64,000 nt of DNA. Origin: Burkholderiales bacterium (GTDB lineage Bacteria > Pseudomonadota > Gammaproteobacteria > Burkholderiales > SG8-41). The first letter of the stretch is position 1; every line of letters starts with the position of its first letter. The DNA is taken from contig DATAJS010000003.1 in NCBI GenBank assembly GCA_036262035.1, positions 62,001 through 126,000 on the forward strand. The letters run 5' to 3'. Under the pieces are notes generated by a model, which was not told where the DNA came from, did no database searches, and worked only from the letters and a program-made list of their open reading frames with translations. The translations under genes and the position numbers were made by a program. Positions 24,323-34,588 of this stretch are shown here, one piece after another.

Positions 24323-25264
24323 ATGAAGCTCGCGTTCGGCGTTGCACTGCTGGCGTTCGCATCGGCTGTCCATGCACAAGGCTATCCGTCTCGCCCGATC
24401 CGTCTCGTGGTGCCGTTCACGCCCGGCGGCGGCACCGACATCATCGCGCGCGCCATCGGCTCGCATCTCGCCAACGCGCTCGGCCAGAACGTGATCGTCG
24501 ACAACCGTCCGGGCGGCAACACGGTCATCGGCTCCGAGATCGTCGCGCGCGCGAGGCCCGACGGGCACACGCTGATCATGCAGATCAACAATCTCACCGC
24601 GCTGCCGGCGATGGTCAAAGGCTCGCCCTCGATCGAGCAGTTCTCGCCGATCAGCCTGGTCGCAGCGCTGCCTCACGTGATGGTCGTGAACAAAACGGTG
24701 TCGGCGAACAGCATCAAGGAGCTCGTCGCGCTCGCGAAGTCGCAGCCGGGCAAGCTCGGCTATGCGACGCCGGGATCGGGCACGCCGGTGCATCTCGCCG
24801 CCGCGTGGTTCGCATCGCTCGCCGGGCTCGATCTCCTGCACGTGCCGTACAAAGGCGCGGCCGAATACACCGCGGCGGTGCTCGGCAATCACGTGCAGAT
24901 CGTGTTCGGCTCGGCGCCGCTCGCGGTGCCTCACGTGAAGAGCGGCGCGCTGAAAGCGCTCGGCGTGACGACGGCCAAAAGAATTCCGCAACTGCCGCAG
25001 GTGCCCACGATCGCGGAGAGCGGCTATCCGGGTTATGACATCGTGAGCTGGTACGGTCTGCTCGCACCCGCGAAGACGCCGAACGACGTCGTCGGCCGGA
25101 TCGCGAAGGAAGTCGCCACGGCGGTGCACGCCAAAGGCTTCGCCGAGGCGCTGCCCGACTACGAGCTGATCGGCAACACGCCCGCCGAGTTCGCGGCGTT
25201 CCTGCGCAAGGACGCGGCGATCTCGACGAAGATCATCAGCGCCTCCGGCGCCAAGGCGAACTAG
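24323..25264 (+). CDS. Bug/TctC-type periplasmic substrate-binding protein
   Basis: A 313-residue receptor starting at ATG 24323 behind GGAGGAGG. Signal peptide ends near AVHAQGYPSRP. It contains IRLVVPFTPGGGTDIIARAIG, VIVDNRPGGNTVIGSEIVA, ARPDGHTLIMQ, GSGTPVHLAAAWFA and HVPYKGAAEY. It is divergent from the receptor at 23244-24257 (65 bp between starts). The 3' end overlaps the convergent universal-stress gene by 4 bp at the stop codons. Confidence 0.93.
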   Translation: MKLAFGVALLAFASAVHAQGYPSRPIRLVVPFTPGGGTDIIARAIGSHLANALGQNVIVDNRPGGNTVIGSEIVARARPDGHTLIMQINNLTALPAMVKGSPSIEQFSPISLVAALPHVMVVNKTVSANSIKELVALAKSQPGKLGYATPGSGTPVHLAAAWFASLAGLDLLHVPYKGAAEYTAAVLGNHVQIVFGSAPLAVPHVKSGALKALGVTTAKRIPQLPQVPTIAESGYPGYDIVSWYGLLAPAKTPNDVVGRIAKEVATAVHAKGFAEALPDYELIGNTPAEFAAFLRKDAAISTKIISASGAKAN

Positions 25265-26106
25265 TTGGAGAAGATGACCGGGAGCTGCGCGCGGGTGAGG
25301 ATGTGGCGCGTGGCGCCGCCGAAGATGAGCTGCCGCAGGCGGCTCTGGGTATAAGCGCCTTTGACCAGCAGGTCGGCGCCGGCCTTGGTGCATTCGGCGA
25401 GGATCACTTCGCCGGGCGTGCGGCCAGCCGGGTTGACCACGCGTGCGGTCGCAGGGACGCCGGCGCGCTGGAGGTAGGACGCGAGCTCCTTCGCGTTCGG
25501 CTCGGGCGTTCCCCAGCCTTCGACCGACAGCACCGTCACGCTGCGCGCGCGCTGCAGGCACGGCATCGAGAACGCGATGGTGCGCGCGACCTCGGGGCTC
25601 GAGTTCCACGCGATCACGACGTTGTCGCCGATGGTCGGCCCGATCGATTCCGGCGTGAGGAGCACCGGCCGGCCGCTGTCGAAGAGGGCCGATTCGACGA
25701 TCACGCGCCAGTTGAGCCAGCCGCGGCCGAAGTCGCGCCCGACGACGATCAGGTCGAAGAGGCGTCCGTGGGCGCCGACGACCTGTTCTTCCGAACCTTC
25801 GATCTCGCGCCAGCCCGCCGCCGCGCGGTCGGACCCCCCGAGGTTCTCGACCGGCAGGCCCTGCTGGGCCGCGCACGATTCGAAGTGCGCGCGCGCACGG
25901 TCCGCGACGCGCCTGCACTCTTCCTGGAATTCCGCGAAATGGGTGTCGGCGAGCATGTCGCCGTCGCCGCCCTCGAGAATTTGCGGTCGGCGCAGCACGA
26001 ACAGCCCTTCGATGTAGCCGTTGGTGCGCCTGACGAACCTCGCCGCGGCATCGAAAGCGTGCTGCGCCACCGGATCGTCATAGAAGGGTAACAGTATCGT
26101 TTTCAT
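25261..26106 (-). CDS. Universal stress protein, tandem-domain
   Basis: A 281-residue cytoplasmic protein of two UspA-like halves (PF00582). The first begins MKTILLPFYDDP and ends with LFDLIVVGRDFGRG; the second begins NVVIAWNSSPEVARTIAFSMP and ends with GADLLVKGAYTQSRLRQLIFGGATRHILTRAQLPVIFSN, which contains the G-x2-G-x9-G(S/A)-like nucleotide-binding region in modified form. Tandem Usp proteins are typically induced by starvation or respiratory stress. Start ATG 26106 is well placed; the gene is divergent from the receptor at 26206. Confidence 0.88.
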   Translation of the reverse strand: MKTILLPFYDDPVAQHAFDAAARFVRRTNGYIEGLFVLRRPQILEGGDGDMLADTHFAEFQEECRRVADRARAHFESCAAQQGLPVENLGGSDRAAAGWREIEGSEEQVVGAHGRLFDLIVVGRDFGRGWLNWRVIVESALFDSGRPVLLTPESIGPTIGDNVVIAWNSSPEVARTIAFSMPCLQRARSVTVLSVEGWGTPEPNAKELASYLQRAGVPATARVVNPAGRTPGEVILAECTKAGADLLVKGAYTQSRLRQLIFGGATRHILTRAQLPVIFSN

Positions 26107-26205
26107 GTCGGCTCCTCTGCCGCGTTGCCCTTCGTCGCGGCCGTTATGTCACTATCTTGCTGGAGTTCGCGGCAACCTACAACACCAAAGCAGAGGAGGA
26201 GACCG

Positions 26206-27168
26206 ATGCAGCGTCTGTTTGCTTACATCGCTTGCGCGTTCGCGGGGTTTTTCGCGGCGGTTGCGGGCGCGCAGGGCTACCCGACCAAACCCATACGCCT
26301 CGTGGTCCCGTTCACACCGGGCGGCGGGGTCGATTTCAACGCGCGGCTCGTCGCGCAGAAGCTCACCGAATACCTCGGCCAGCAGGTGATCGTCGAGAGC
26401 CGGCCGGGCGCCGGCACCAACATCGGCAACGAGTTCGTCGCCAAGTCGGCGCCGGACGGCTACACGCTGCTCATCAACAGCGGCGCGCCGGCGATCAACA
26501 TGGCGCTCTACAAGAACCTCGGCTACGACACCCTGCGCGATTTCGCGATGGTGTCGCTCTTCTCCGAGAGCCCGAACGTGCTGGTGGTGCATCCCTCGCT
26601 GCCGGTGAAGACCGCGAAGCAGCTCGTGGCGTTGGCGAAATCGCGGCCGGGCGTCATGAACTACTCGTCCTCGGGCAGCGGCACGACGCAGCACCTCTCC
26701 GCCGAGCTCTTCAACCTGCGCACCGGCGTCAAGACCGTGCACGTGCCGTTCCGCGGCACCGCGCCGTCGCTGACCGCACTGATCTCCGGCGAGGTCGAGC
26801 TCACGTTCGCCAACATCCCGGCCATCGCCGGTTTCGTGAAAGCGGGACGGCTGCGACCCCTCGCGACGACGGGATTGAAGCGTGCCGCGCAGATGCCGCA
26901 GGTGCCGACGCTGAAGGAAGAGGGCATCGACGTCGAAGTGACCGTGCGCTACGGCGTGTTCGCGCCGATCGCGACGCCGAAAGAGATCGTGAACACGCTC
27001 GCCGGCGCCATCGCCAAAGCGGCGCGCTCGCCCGATACGCGCCAGCGGCTGCTCGACCAGGGCGCCGAGCCGGTCGGGAGCACGCCCGAGGAGTTCACGA
27101 AGATCATGAAGGACGAGATCGTGCGTTGGGCCGAGGTGGTGCGGGTGTCCGGGGCCAGGGCCGACTGA
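26206..27168 (+). CDS. Bug/TctC-type periplasmic substrate-binding protein
   Basis: A 320-residue receptor from ATG 26206, eight bases behind a GAGGAGGAG stretch; in-frame sequence upstream to 26125 lacks a ribosome site. Signal peptide ends near VAGAQGYPTKP. Family marks: IRLVVPFTPGGGVDFNARLVA, VIVESRPGAGTNIGNEFVA, SAPDGYTLLIN, SGSGTTQHLSAELFN and HVPFRGTAPSL (PFRG instead of PYKG). A short inverted repeat with CATTCCCGAT/GTCGGGAATG at 27180-27220 follows its stop. Confidence 0.93.
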   Translation: MQRLFAYIACAFAGFFAAVAGAQGYPTKPIRLVVPFTPGGGVDFNARLVAQKLTEYLGQQVIVESRPGAGTNIGNEFVAKSAPDGYTLLINSGAPAINMALYKNLGYDTLRDFAMVSLFSESPNVLVVHPSLPVKTAKQLVALAKSRPGVMNYSSSGSGTTQHLSAELFNLRTGVKTVHVPFRGTAPSLTALISGEVELTFANIPAIAGFVKAGRLRPLATTGLKRAAQMPQVPTLKEEGIDVEVTVRYGVFAPIATPKEIVNTLAGAIAKAARSPDTRQRLLDQGAEPVGSTPEEFTKIMKDEIVRWAEVVRVSGARAD

Positions 27169-27286
27169 TCGTAGATCGTCATTCCCGATCCCTTCTGCTG
27201 CCGCGGGTCGGGAATGACGTCGATGGGCCCGTGGCTTGCACCCGGCGCGATTTATATAATCCCGCAACGAATCCAGCAGGCTGCAC

Positions 27287-28357
27287 ATGCCCAAGGTCCG
27301 CAAAGGCCAGGCGCCGGGCAAGCTCTCGCGCGCCGAATTCAAGAAGCGCTTCGATCACGACTACGTCGATTCCACGTTCGATTCCGAGCGCGAGGCGCTC
27401 GACCGCATCGAAGCGATCGCATGGCATAACTATCAGCAAAGCCGCAAGGCGCCCCACACGCGCAAGGCCGGTCCCGGTTACGCCGATCCCGATTACGACC
27501 TGTCGGTCGAGTGGATCGAGGCGAAAGAGCGCATCGACGCCGCGCGCAAACGCCAGGAAGATCCCGCGACACCGTCGCGTGTGCTCGTCATCTGCGGCGC
27601 CGCGCGCAACGACGGCACGTGTCCCGGTGAGATGTCGAAGAGCTTCCGCCTGTCGCAGGTCGCGATCGAGATCCTGAAAGACGCGGGCATCGAGGCCGAT
27701 CTGCTCGACCTCTCGCTGCTCACCTCCGAATACGGCCGGCGCATCTTTCCATGCAAGGCGTGCGTGTCGACCGCGATGCCGCTGTGCCACTGGCCGTGCA
27801 GCTGTTATCCGAACCATTCGCTGGGCCAGACCGACGACTGGATGAACGAGATCTACGAGCGCTGGACCGCGGCGCACGGCATCCTCATCATTACGCCGGT
27901 GTACTGGTACCAGACGCCCGGCACGCTGAAGCTCATGATCGATCGCCTGGTGTGCGCAGACGGCGGCAATCCCGATCCCACGAGCACGCACGGCAAGGAT
28001 GCCGGGAAAGCAAAGGAGATCGAGCTTGCGGGCTGGCCGTATCCGAAGCACCTCGACGGGCGCACTTACGGCGTGGTCGTGCACGGCGACGTCGCGGGCA
28101 CCGAGGCCACCCGGCGCGCGCTGTGCGACTGGCTCGACTGGATGGGCCTGATCGACGCCGGCCCCAAATCGCGGCTCGATCGTATGATCTGCTACTACGG
28201 CACGTACGCCGAGAGCCACGACGATATGGACAAGGAGCCCGAGTTCATCGAAGAAGTGCGCAACGCAGCGCGCTCGGTCGCGGAGGCGGTGGGCGAGCTT
28301 CGCGCGGGGCGGCTGTCCCGTCCGGGCAAAGGCCTCGAGAACCCGCGTCCGAAATGA
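27287..28357 (+). CDS. NAD(P)H-dependent FMN reductase/flavodoxin-like protein with Cys-rich insert
   Basis: A 356-residue protein. The first ~95 residues are a charged extension (KKRFDHDYVDSTFDSEREALDRIE and similar). A flavodoxin-like domain (PF03358) starts at RVLVICGAARNDGTCPGEMSK, with ADLLDLSLLTSEYG and the FMN-binding ILIITPVYWYQTPGTLKLMIDRL. Between them sits FPCKACVSTAMPLCHWPCSCYPN, with five cysteines in about 20 residues, which could hold a metal, an iron-sulphur centre or disulphides. The 4-bp overlap with the following membrane-protein gene indicates an operon. Likely cytoplasmic; electron acceptor unknown. Confidence 0.8.
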   Translation: MPKVRKGQAPGKLSRAEFKKRFDHDYVDSTFDSEREALDRIEAIAWHNYQQSRKAPHTRKAGPGYADPDYDLSVEWIEAKERIDAARKRQEDPATPSRVLVICGAARNDGTCPGEMSKSFRLSQVAIEILKDAGIEADLLDLSLLTSEYGRRIFPCKACVSTAMPLCHWPCSCYPNHSLGQTDDWMNEIYERWTAAHGILIITPVYWYQTPGTLKLMIDRLVCADGGNPDPTSTHGKDAGKAKEIELAGWPYPKHLDGRTYGVVVHGDVAGTEATRRALCDWLDWMGLIDAGPKSRLDRMICYYGTYAESHDDMDKEPEFIEEVRNAARSVAEAVGELRAGRLSRPGKGLENPRPK

Positions 28358-29367
28358 CGATCGCGCGCCGGCGGCCCGATGCGGTCGAGATCGCGGCCTA
28401 CCTCCTGATGGCCGCGGCGCTGGTGATGGTGCTCAGGCTGCACCTGCTGACCGCGCTGCTCGCGGGGCTGCTCGTGTTCGAGCTGGTGCATATCCTGGCG
28501 CCGTTCATCGAGCGCAGGATCTACCGGCGCGGCCACCGCATGCTCGCGGTCGCGTTCCTCGCGACGATCGTCACCGGCGTGATCATCGCGGCGATCATCG
28601 GCATCGTCGCGTTCGCGCGCAGCGAAGGCAGCGTGTCGGGATTGCTCGACAGGATGGCGGAGATTCTCGACAAGGCGCGCAGCACGCTGCCGGACTGGAT
28701 GGTCGCGCGCCTTCCCGACGACGTCGAAGACATCCGCACCACGGTCAGCGACTGGCTGCGCGAGCACGCCGGCGAGCTGCGCGTGGCGGGGGCGGAGACC
28801 GTGCGCACGATCGTGCACATCCTCATCGGCATGATCATCGGCTCGATGGTCGCGCTGCGCGAGGCGGTCGACGGCACTTCGCAAAAGCCCCTCGCGCGGG
28901 CGCTGTCCGAGCGCGCGCTGCGGCTGGGCGACGCTTTCCGCCGCGTCGTGTTCGCCCAGGTGAGGATCTCGGCGATCAACACGGTCTTCACCGCGATCTA
29001 TCTGGCCATCGTGCTGCCGCTGGTGGGCGTGCACCTGCCCTTCGTGAAGACGATGATCGCGATCACGTTCATCGCGGGGCTGCTGCCGGTGATCGGCAAC
29101 CTGATCTCGAACACCGTGATCGTCATCATCAGCCTCGCGTACTCGCCGGTGATGGCGCTGGCGTCGCTCGCTTTCCTGATCATCATCCACAAGCTCGAGT
29201 ATTTCCTGAATGCCCGGATCATCGGCAGCCAGATCCAGTCGCGGGCGTGGGAGCTCCTGATCGCGATGCTGGCGATGGAGGCGGCCTTCGGATTACCGGG
29301 GGTGGCGGCGGCGCCGATCTACTACGCTTATATCAAGTGCGAGCTCTCCGACCGGGGGTTGGTCTGA
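28354..29367 (+). CDS. AI-2E-family transporter-like membrane protein
   Basis: A 337-residue integral membrane protein of the AI-2E/YdiK/TqsA family (PF01594). Paired N-terminal helices (about 13-50), a third helix near 63-85, a soluble amphipathic region (about 90-150) and four or more C-terminal helices including FIAGLLPVIGNLISNTVIVIISL, the most conserved family segment. ATG 28354 overlaps the previous stop codon as ATGA. Members export small molecules or Na+; the substrate cannot be deduced here. Confidence 0.82.
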   Translation: MTIARRRPDAVEIAAYLLMAAALVMVLRLHLLTALLAGLLVFELVHILAPFIERRIYRRGHRMLAVAFLATIVTGVIIAAIIGIVAFARSEGSVSGLLDRMAEILDKARSTLPDWMVARLPDDVEDIRTTVSDWLREHAGELRVAGAETVRTIVHILIGMIIGSMVALREAVDGTSQKPLARALSERALRLGDAFRRVVFAQVRISAINTVFTAIYLAIVLPLVGVHLPFVKTMIAITFIAGLLPVIGNLISNTVIVIISLAYSPVMALASLAFLIIIHKLEYFLNARIIGSQIQSRAWELLIAMLAMEAAFGLPGVAAAPIYYAYIKCELSDRGLV

Positions 29368-29383
29368 GGCGCTAAAAGCTTCA

Positions 29384-29524
29384 ACACGGAGGGCACGGAG
29401 GAAGGCACGGAGGGCACGGAGGATTACCTCGGGCGCGTATGCCCGACTACCTCGCTTCGCCCGGCATCGCGACCGCCTTGTTTTCCTCCGTGCCCTCCGT
29501 GAACCTCCGTGTCCTCCGTGTTAA
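29384..29524. repeat. CACGGAGG short-repeat array with inverted copy
   Basis: About five direct CACGGAGG units (29384-29424) face an array of CCTCCGTG units (29480-29521) across a central palindromic stretch CGGGCGTATGCCCG-like. Together they can form a long hairpin. Together with the sequence up to 29704 this is the 337-bp gene-free stretch between the AI-2E-like gene and the Lys/Ala-rich gene; the part after 29525 shows no further element I can name. Similar units recur at 47820-47882. Confidence 0.8.
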
Positions 29525-29704
29525 TGCTTTTTGTTTTTAAAGCCTCAGCGCTGTCGCCAATGCCCGACAGGTCCCTGTTTTTTCGAAATATTTTCTGAAA
29601 CCGCGTCAACCGGGCCCAATTCCCCGGCGTTATCGCTTGCACGTGCGTCCGAACCATGTCGGGCTGGACGCCGTAAAAACCCAACATTACGTGGAGTGAC
29701 CAAA

Positions 29705-30100
29705 GTGCAAAGCAAATTCCTCGCATCCCTCGTTGCAGCCGCTGTCCTCGGTTTCGGTTCGGTCGCGGTCAGCGCGGCTGACACGAAAGCGGACGCGAAA
29801 GCCGATGTGAAGGCCGAAACCAAGGCCCCGAAAGCCGAAGCGAAAGCCGACGTGAAGGCCGACGCGAAAGTGGCGAAAGAGTCGGCGAAGAAAGCCGAAG
29901 CGTCCGCGGACAAGGCCGACAAGTCGGCGAAGAAAGCGGAAGCACACGAGAAGAAGGCCGAGAAAGTCGCTCAGGGCGACGCCCACAAGTCGACCAAAGG
30001 CAAGGAAGCCTCGGAAGCCAAGTCGGCCAACAAGTCGGACAAGGCCGCCAAGAAAGCCGAAGCGAAAGCCGACGCGAAGACCGAAACCACGACCAAGTAA
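29705..30100 (+). CDS. Exported Lys/Ala-rich protein
   Basis: A 131-residue protein starting at GTG 29705, eight bases after GGAG. The N-terminus (KFLASLVAAAVLGFGSVAVSAAD) is a signal peptide. The mature part is nearly all Lys, Ala, Glu, Asp, Ser and Thr in degenerate KADAKAD/KKAEAK units, resembling histone-H1-like or low-complexity helical proteins. It is expected to be highly charged and helical or disordered in the periplasm. No family function is assigned. Two terminators follow. Confidence 0.7.
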   Translation: MQSKFLASLVAAAVLGFGSVAVSAADTKADAKADVKAETKAPKAEAKADVKADAKVAKESAKKAEASADKADKSAKKAEAHEKKAEKVAQGDAHKSTKGKEASEAKSANKSDKAAKKAEAKADAKTETTTK

Positions 30101-30119
30101 TTCGGGTTCATGGTTCAGA

Positions 30120-30144
30120 AAGGCAGCCCTCGGGCTGCCTTTTT
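30120..30144 (+). terminator. Rho-independent terminator after the Lys/Ala-rich gene
   Basis: AAGGCAGCCC, loop TC, GGGCTGCCTT followed by TTTT; it lies 20 bp after the stop at 30100. Confidence 0.92.
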
Positions 30145-30152
30145 CGTTTCCG

Positions 30153-30185
30153 AGGGCAGGGCGCGACCCTGCCCTTCGTTTTTGT
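30153..30185 (+). terminator. Second terminator-like hairpin
   Basis: AGGGCAGGG, loop CGCGA, CCCTGCCCT, then TCGTTTTTGTG. It sits directly behind the first terminator, forming a tandem stop before the DUF1800 gene. Confidence 0.75.
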
Positions 30186-30280
30186 GTCGAAACGTAAAAC
30201 CGCCTCACCTTCGGGCCGCGCGTGCGTTAGGCTGTCTGACCGCCGCGATTCGTAGCCGCCGGCCGCCTGGACGAAGAGCC

Positions 30281-31843
<1,563 letters not shown>

Positions 31844-31847
31844 CACC

Positions 31848-33035
31848 GTGAACCGACGTGATTTCCTGAAGCTCTCAGCGGCGGCGCCGCTCGCCGCGTC
31901 TTCGTTCTCGCTCCATGCGGCCCCTGCGGGCAACCCGCGGCTGCTCGTCGTCTTCATGCGCGGCGCGTACGACGCGGCGAACCTGCTCGTGCCTCACGGC
32001 AGCAGCTTCTATTACGAGGCGAGGCCGAACATCGCGATACCGCGCCCCGGCGCGGCGGCCAATTCGGCGCTCGCGCTCGATGCGACGTGGGCGCTGCACC
32101 CGTCGCTGCGCGCTTCGCTGCTGCCGCTGTACGAAAAAGGCCAGCTCGCGTTCGTGCCGTTCGCGGGCACCGACAATCTCTCGCGCAGCCACTTCGAGAC
32201 CCAGGACTCGATCGAGCTCGGCCAGGGGCAGGACCGCGCTCGCAGCTACCAGTCGGGTTTCATGAACCGCCTCGCTTCGGTGCTCGCCAAGCGCGGCCAG
32301 CCGATCGCGTTCACCGGACAGGTGCCGGTCGCTTTCCGCGGCGACGTGCAGGTGCCGAACGTGGCGCTGCGCCAGCTCGCCAGGCCGTCGGTCGACGCGC
32401 GGCAGAGCGCGGTGATCGCCGAGATGTACCGCAACACCGCGCTCGCCGGCCCGGTGATGGAAGGCTTCAGCACGCGCGACGGCGTCATCCAGACCCTCGC
32501 CGAGGACATGGACGCGGCGAGCCGCAACGCGCTCACCGCGCGCGGCTTCGAGCTCGAGGCGCGCCGCATCGCGCGTCTCATGCGCGACCGCTACAACCTC
32601 GCCTTCGTCGACATCGGCGGCTGGGACACGCACGTGGGGCAGGGCGGCGCCGAGGGTTATCTCGCCAACCGGCTCGAAGAGCTCGGGCGCGGCGTCGCGG
32701 CATATGCCGACGAGATGGGCGGCGCGTGGAACGACACGGTCGTCGTCGTCATCAGCGAGTTCGGCCGCACCTTCCGCGAGAACGGCAACCGCGGCACCGA
32801 CCATGGCCACGGCAGCGCTTACTGGGTGCTCGGCGGCGGCGTGCGCGGCGGCCGCATCGCGGGCGAGCAGGTCGCGCTCACGCCCGCGACGTTGAACCAG
32901 TCGCGTGACTACCCGGTCCTCAACGAGTATCGGGCGCTGTTCGCGGGGTTGTTCGGACGGATGTACGGGCTGGATGCCGCGCAGACCGAGCGCGTGTTTG
33001 CGGGCGTGAAGCCGAAAGATTTCGGGCTTGTTTGA
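31848..33035 (+). CDS. DUF1501 Tat-exported protein
   Basis: A 395-residue protein with GTG start at 31848, directly after the DUF1800 gene. NRRDFLKLSAAAPLAASSF is a strong twin-arginine signal, implying folding before export. DUF1501 marks (PF07394) include LLVVFMRGAYDAANLLVPHG, SHFETQDSIELGQG, FVDIGGWDTHVGQGG, VVVISEFGRTFRENGNRGTDHGHGSAYWVLGGGV; the Asp/His clusters resemble the metal site of the alkaline phosphatase superfamily. It probably works with the DUF1800 lipoprotein outside the cytoplasm. A GGATTCCC-type repeat follows. Confidence 0.92.
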   Translation: MNRRDFLKLSAAAPLAASSFSLHAAPAGNPRLLVVFMRGAYDAANLLVPHGSSFYYEARPNIAIPRPGAAANSALALDATWALHPSLRASLLPLYEKGQLAFVPFAGTDNLSRSHFETQDSIELGQGQDRARSYQSGFMNRLASVLAKRGQPIAFTGQVPVAFRGDVQVPNVALRQLARPSVDARQSAVIAEMYRNTALAGPVMEGFSTRDGVIQTLAEDMDAASRNALTARGFELEARRIARLMRDRYNLAFVDIGGWDTHVGQGGAEGYLANRLEELGRGVAAYADEMGGAWNDTVVVVISEFGRTFRENGNRGTDHGHGSAYWVLGGGVRGGRIAGEQVALTPATLNQSRDYPVLNEYRALFAGLFGRMYGLDAAQTERVFAGVKPKDFGLV

Positions 33036-33040
33036 GGATC

Positions 33041-33160
33041 GTCATTCCCGACCGCGCGCCCTGGCCGGTAGCCCCGGAACGGCATCCGGGGGCGAAGTGA
33101 TCGGGAATCCATTTTTGATTTACGTCGTTAAAGATGGATTCCCGCCTGCGCGGGAATGAC
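33041..33160. repeat. GGGAATGAC/GTCATTCCC dispersed palindromic repeat
   Basis: Starts GTCATTCCCGACCGCGCG, contains GATCGGGAATCCATTTTTG and GATGGATTCCCGCCTGCGC, ends GGGAATGAC. It fills the gap between convergent genes. Related copies: 42731-42814, 43886-43920, 47721-47815, 50756-50788 and the cluster at 54372-54600. Confidence 0.9.
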
Positions 33161-33172
33161 GGTCGGCCGTTT

Positions 33173-34453
33173 TCATCCCAGCGCGCGACGTACCCACTCC
33201 GCCGCCAGCAGGACCCGCCCGTCATCGTCGTACCGCCCGACGATCTGCACCCCGAGCGGCAATCCGCTCTCGCCTCGTCCGTACGGCACCGTCACGCACG
33301 GCGCGCCGAGCAGCGTCCAGTTGCGGTTGAAGAGCGAGCTGCCGGTGCTGTCCAGGCCCCTGGGCGCCTCGCCGGGCGCGCTCGGCGTGAGCAGCACGTC
33401 GACGTCCGCGAAGGCATCGGCATACACCGCGCGGCACTCGCGCGCGTGGCGCATCGCGTCGTCGTAGCGCTGGCGCGGCATGTCCCAATGCTCCTGGAGC
33501 TTGCCGCGCAGGTGGTCGCTCAGGCGCTCGCCGTGCCGGAAGCGCTCGTGCGCGAGGCCGCGCGCGGCCTCGAAGTTCATGATGAGCACCTGCTCTTCGT
33601 ACAGGCGGTCGAAATCGGCGGGCAGGGTGAAGTCGCGCACGCGGGCCCCTGCCTTCGACAGCGCGGCCGCGGCCTGCTCCAGCGCGGCCTGGGTCGCCGG
33701 CGACGCATCGCCCCAGCGCGAGGTCCTGAACAGGCCGATGCGCGGCGCTTCCGCGCGTTTCGCGGCGAAGTCGGGCAGCGTGCGCCCGGAGCAGACGTTG
33801 ACCAGCAGCGCGCAGTCTTCCACCGTGCGCCCCATGACGCCGATCGTGTCGAGCGATTCGGCGAGCGATTTGAGACCCGAGCGGTTGATCGTGCCGAAGC
33901 TCGGCTTGTAGCCGACGACGCCGCAGTACGCGGCAGGGCGGATGTTCGAGCCGCCGGTCTGCGTCCCGAAAGCGAGCGGCGCCATGAAGTCCGCGACCGC
34001 GGCGCCCGAGCCGCTCGACGAGCCGCCGGGCGTGTGCTCGACGTTGTGCGGATTGCGCGTCGGACCGACGGTGCGGGTCGCGAATTCGGTCGTCACGGTC
34101 TTGCCGATGACGACGCCGCCCGCGTGCCGCGCCAGCGCGGCGCACGCCGCGTCGATGCGCGGACGGTAATCGGTGTAGATCGGCGAGTTGTATTGCGTGG
34201 GCATGTCGAACGTGTCGATCACGTCCTTGAACGCGACGGGCACGCCGGCGAGCGCGCCGCGATGCCCGGCCTTGTCGATCGCTCGCGCCTGGACCAGCGC
34301 GGCTTCGGCATCGAACCAGGCGAATGCCCGGATGAGCGGCTCGCGCTCCCTGATGCGCTCGATGCACGCCCTCACGAGCGCTTCGGACGTGATCGCGCCG
34401 GCGGCGATCTGGCGCGCCGCTTCGGCTGCGCCGAGATGATTGAGATTCTTCAT
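33173..34453 (-). CDS. Amidase-signature-family hydrolase
   Basis: A 426-residue protein of the amidase signature family (PF01425). The Ser-cisSer-Lys triad is visible: Lys in GVPVAFKDVIDT (about residue 75), the Ser in TPGGSSSGSGAAVA (about 150) and the nucleophile Ser in TQTGGSNIRPAAYCGVVGYKP (about 170). The usual GSIR appears as GSNIR. No signal peptide, so it is likely cytoplasmic and hydrolyses a small amide such as a carboxamide or hydantoin product. It is divergent from the receptor at 34589, which may deliver a substrate. Confidence 0.9.
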   Translation of the reverse strand: MKNLNHLGAAEAARQIAAGAITSEALVRACIERIREREPLIRAFAWFDAEAALVQARAIDKAGHRGALAGVPVAFKDVIDTFDMPTQYNSPIYTDYRPRIDAACAALARHAGGVVIGKTVTTEFATRTVGPTRNPHNVEHTPGGSSSGSGAAVADFMAPLAFGTQTGGSNIRPAAYCGVVGYKPSFGTINRSGLKSLAESLDTIGVMGRTVEDCALLVNVCSGRTLPDFAAKRAEAPRIGLFRTSRWGDASPATQAALEQAAAALSKAGARVRDFTLPADFDRLYEEQVLIMNFEAARGLAHERFRHGERLSDHLRGKLQEHWDMPRQRYDDAMRHARECRAVYADAFADVDVLLTPSAPGEAPRGLDSTGSSLFNRNWTLLGAPCVTVPYGRGESGLPLGVQIVGRYDDDGRVLLAAEWVRRALG

Positions 34454-34588
34454 GTGAGCCTGGATTCAGTGGTGGTTGCGAGGAGGGCGCCGGGATTGTC
34501 GCCCGCGCGTTGTTAAAATTGCAAACGAAGCGCCGCGCCCAGCGGCAGTCGAGCGGCGTTTCGTCCGTCCAACAATCATGAGGTGCAG

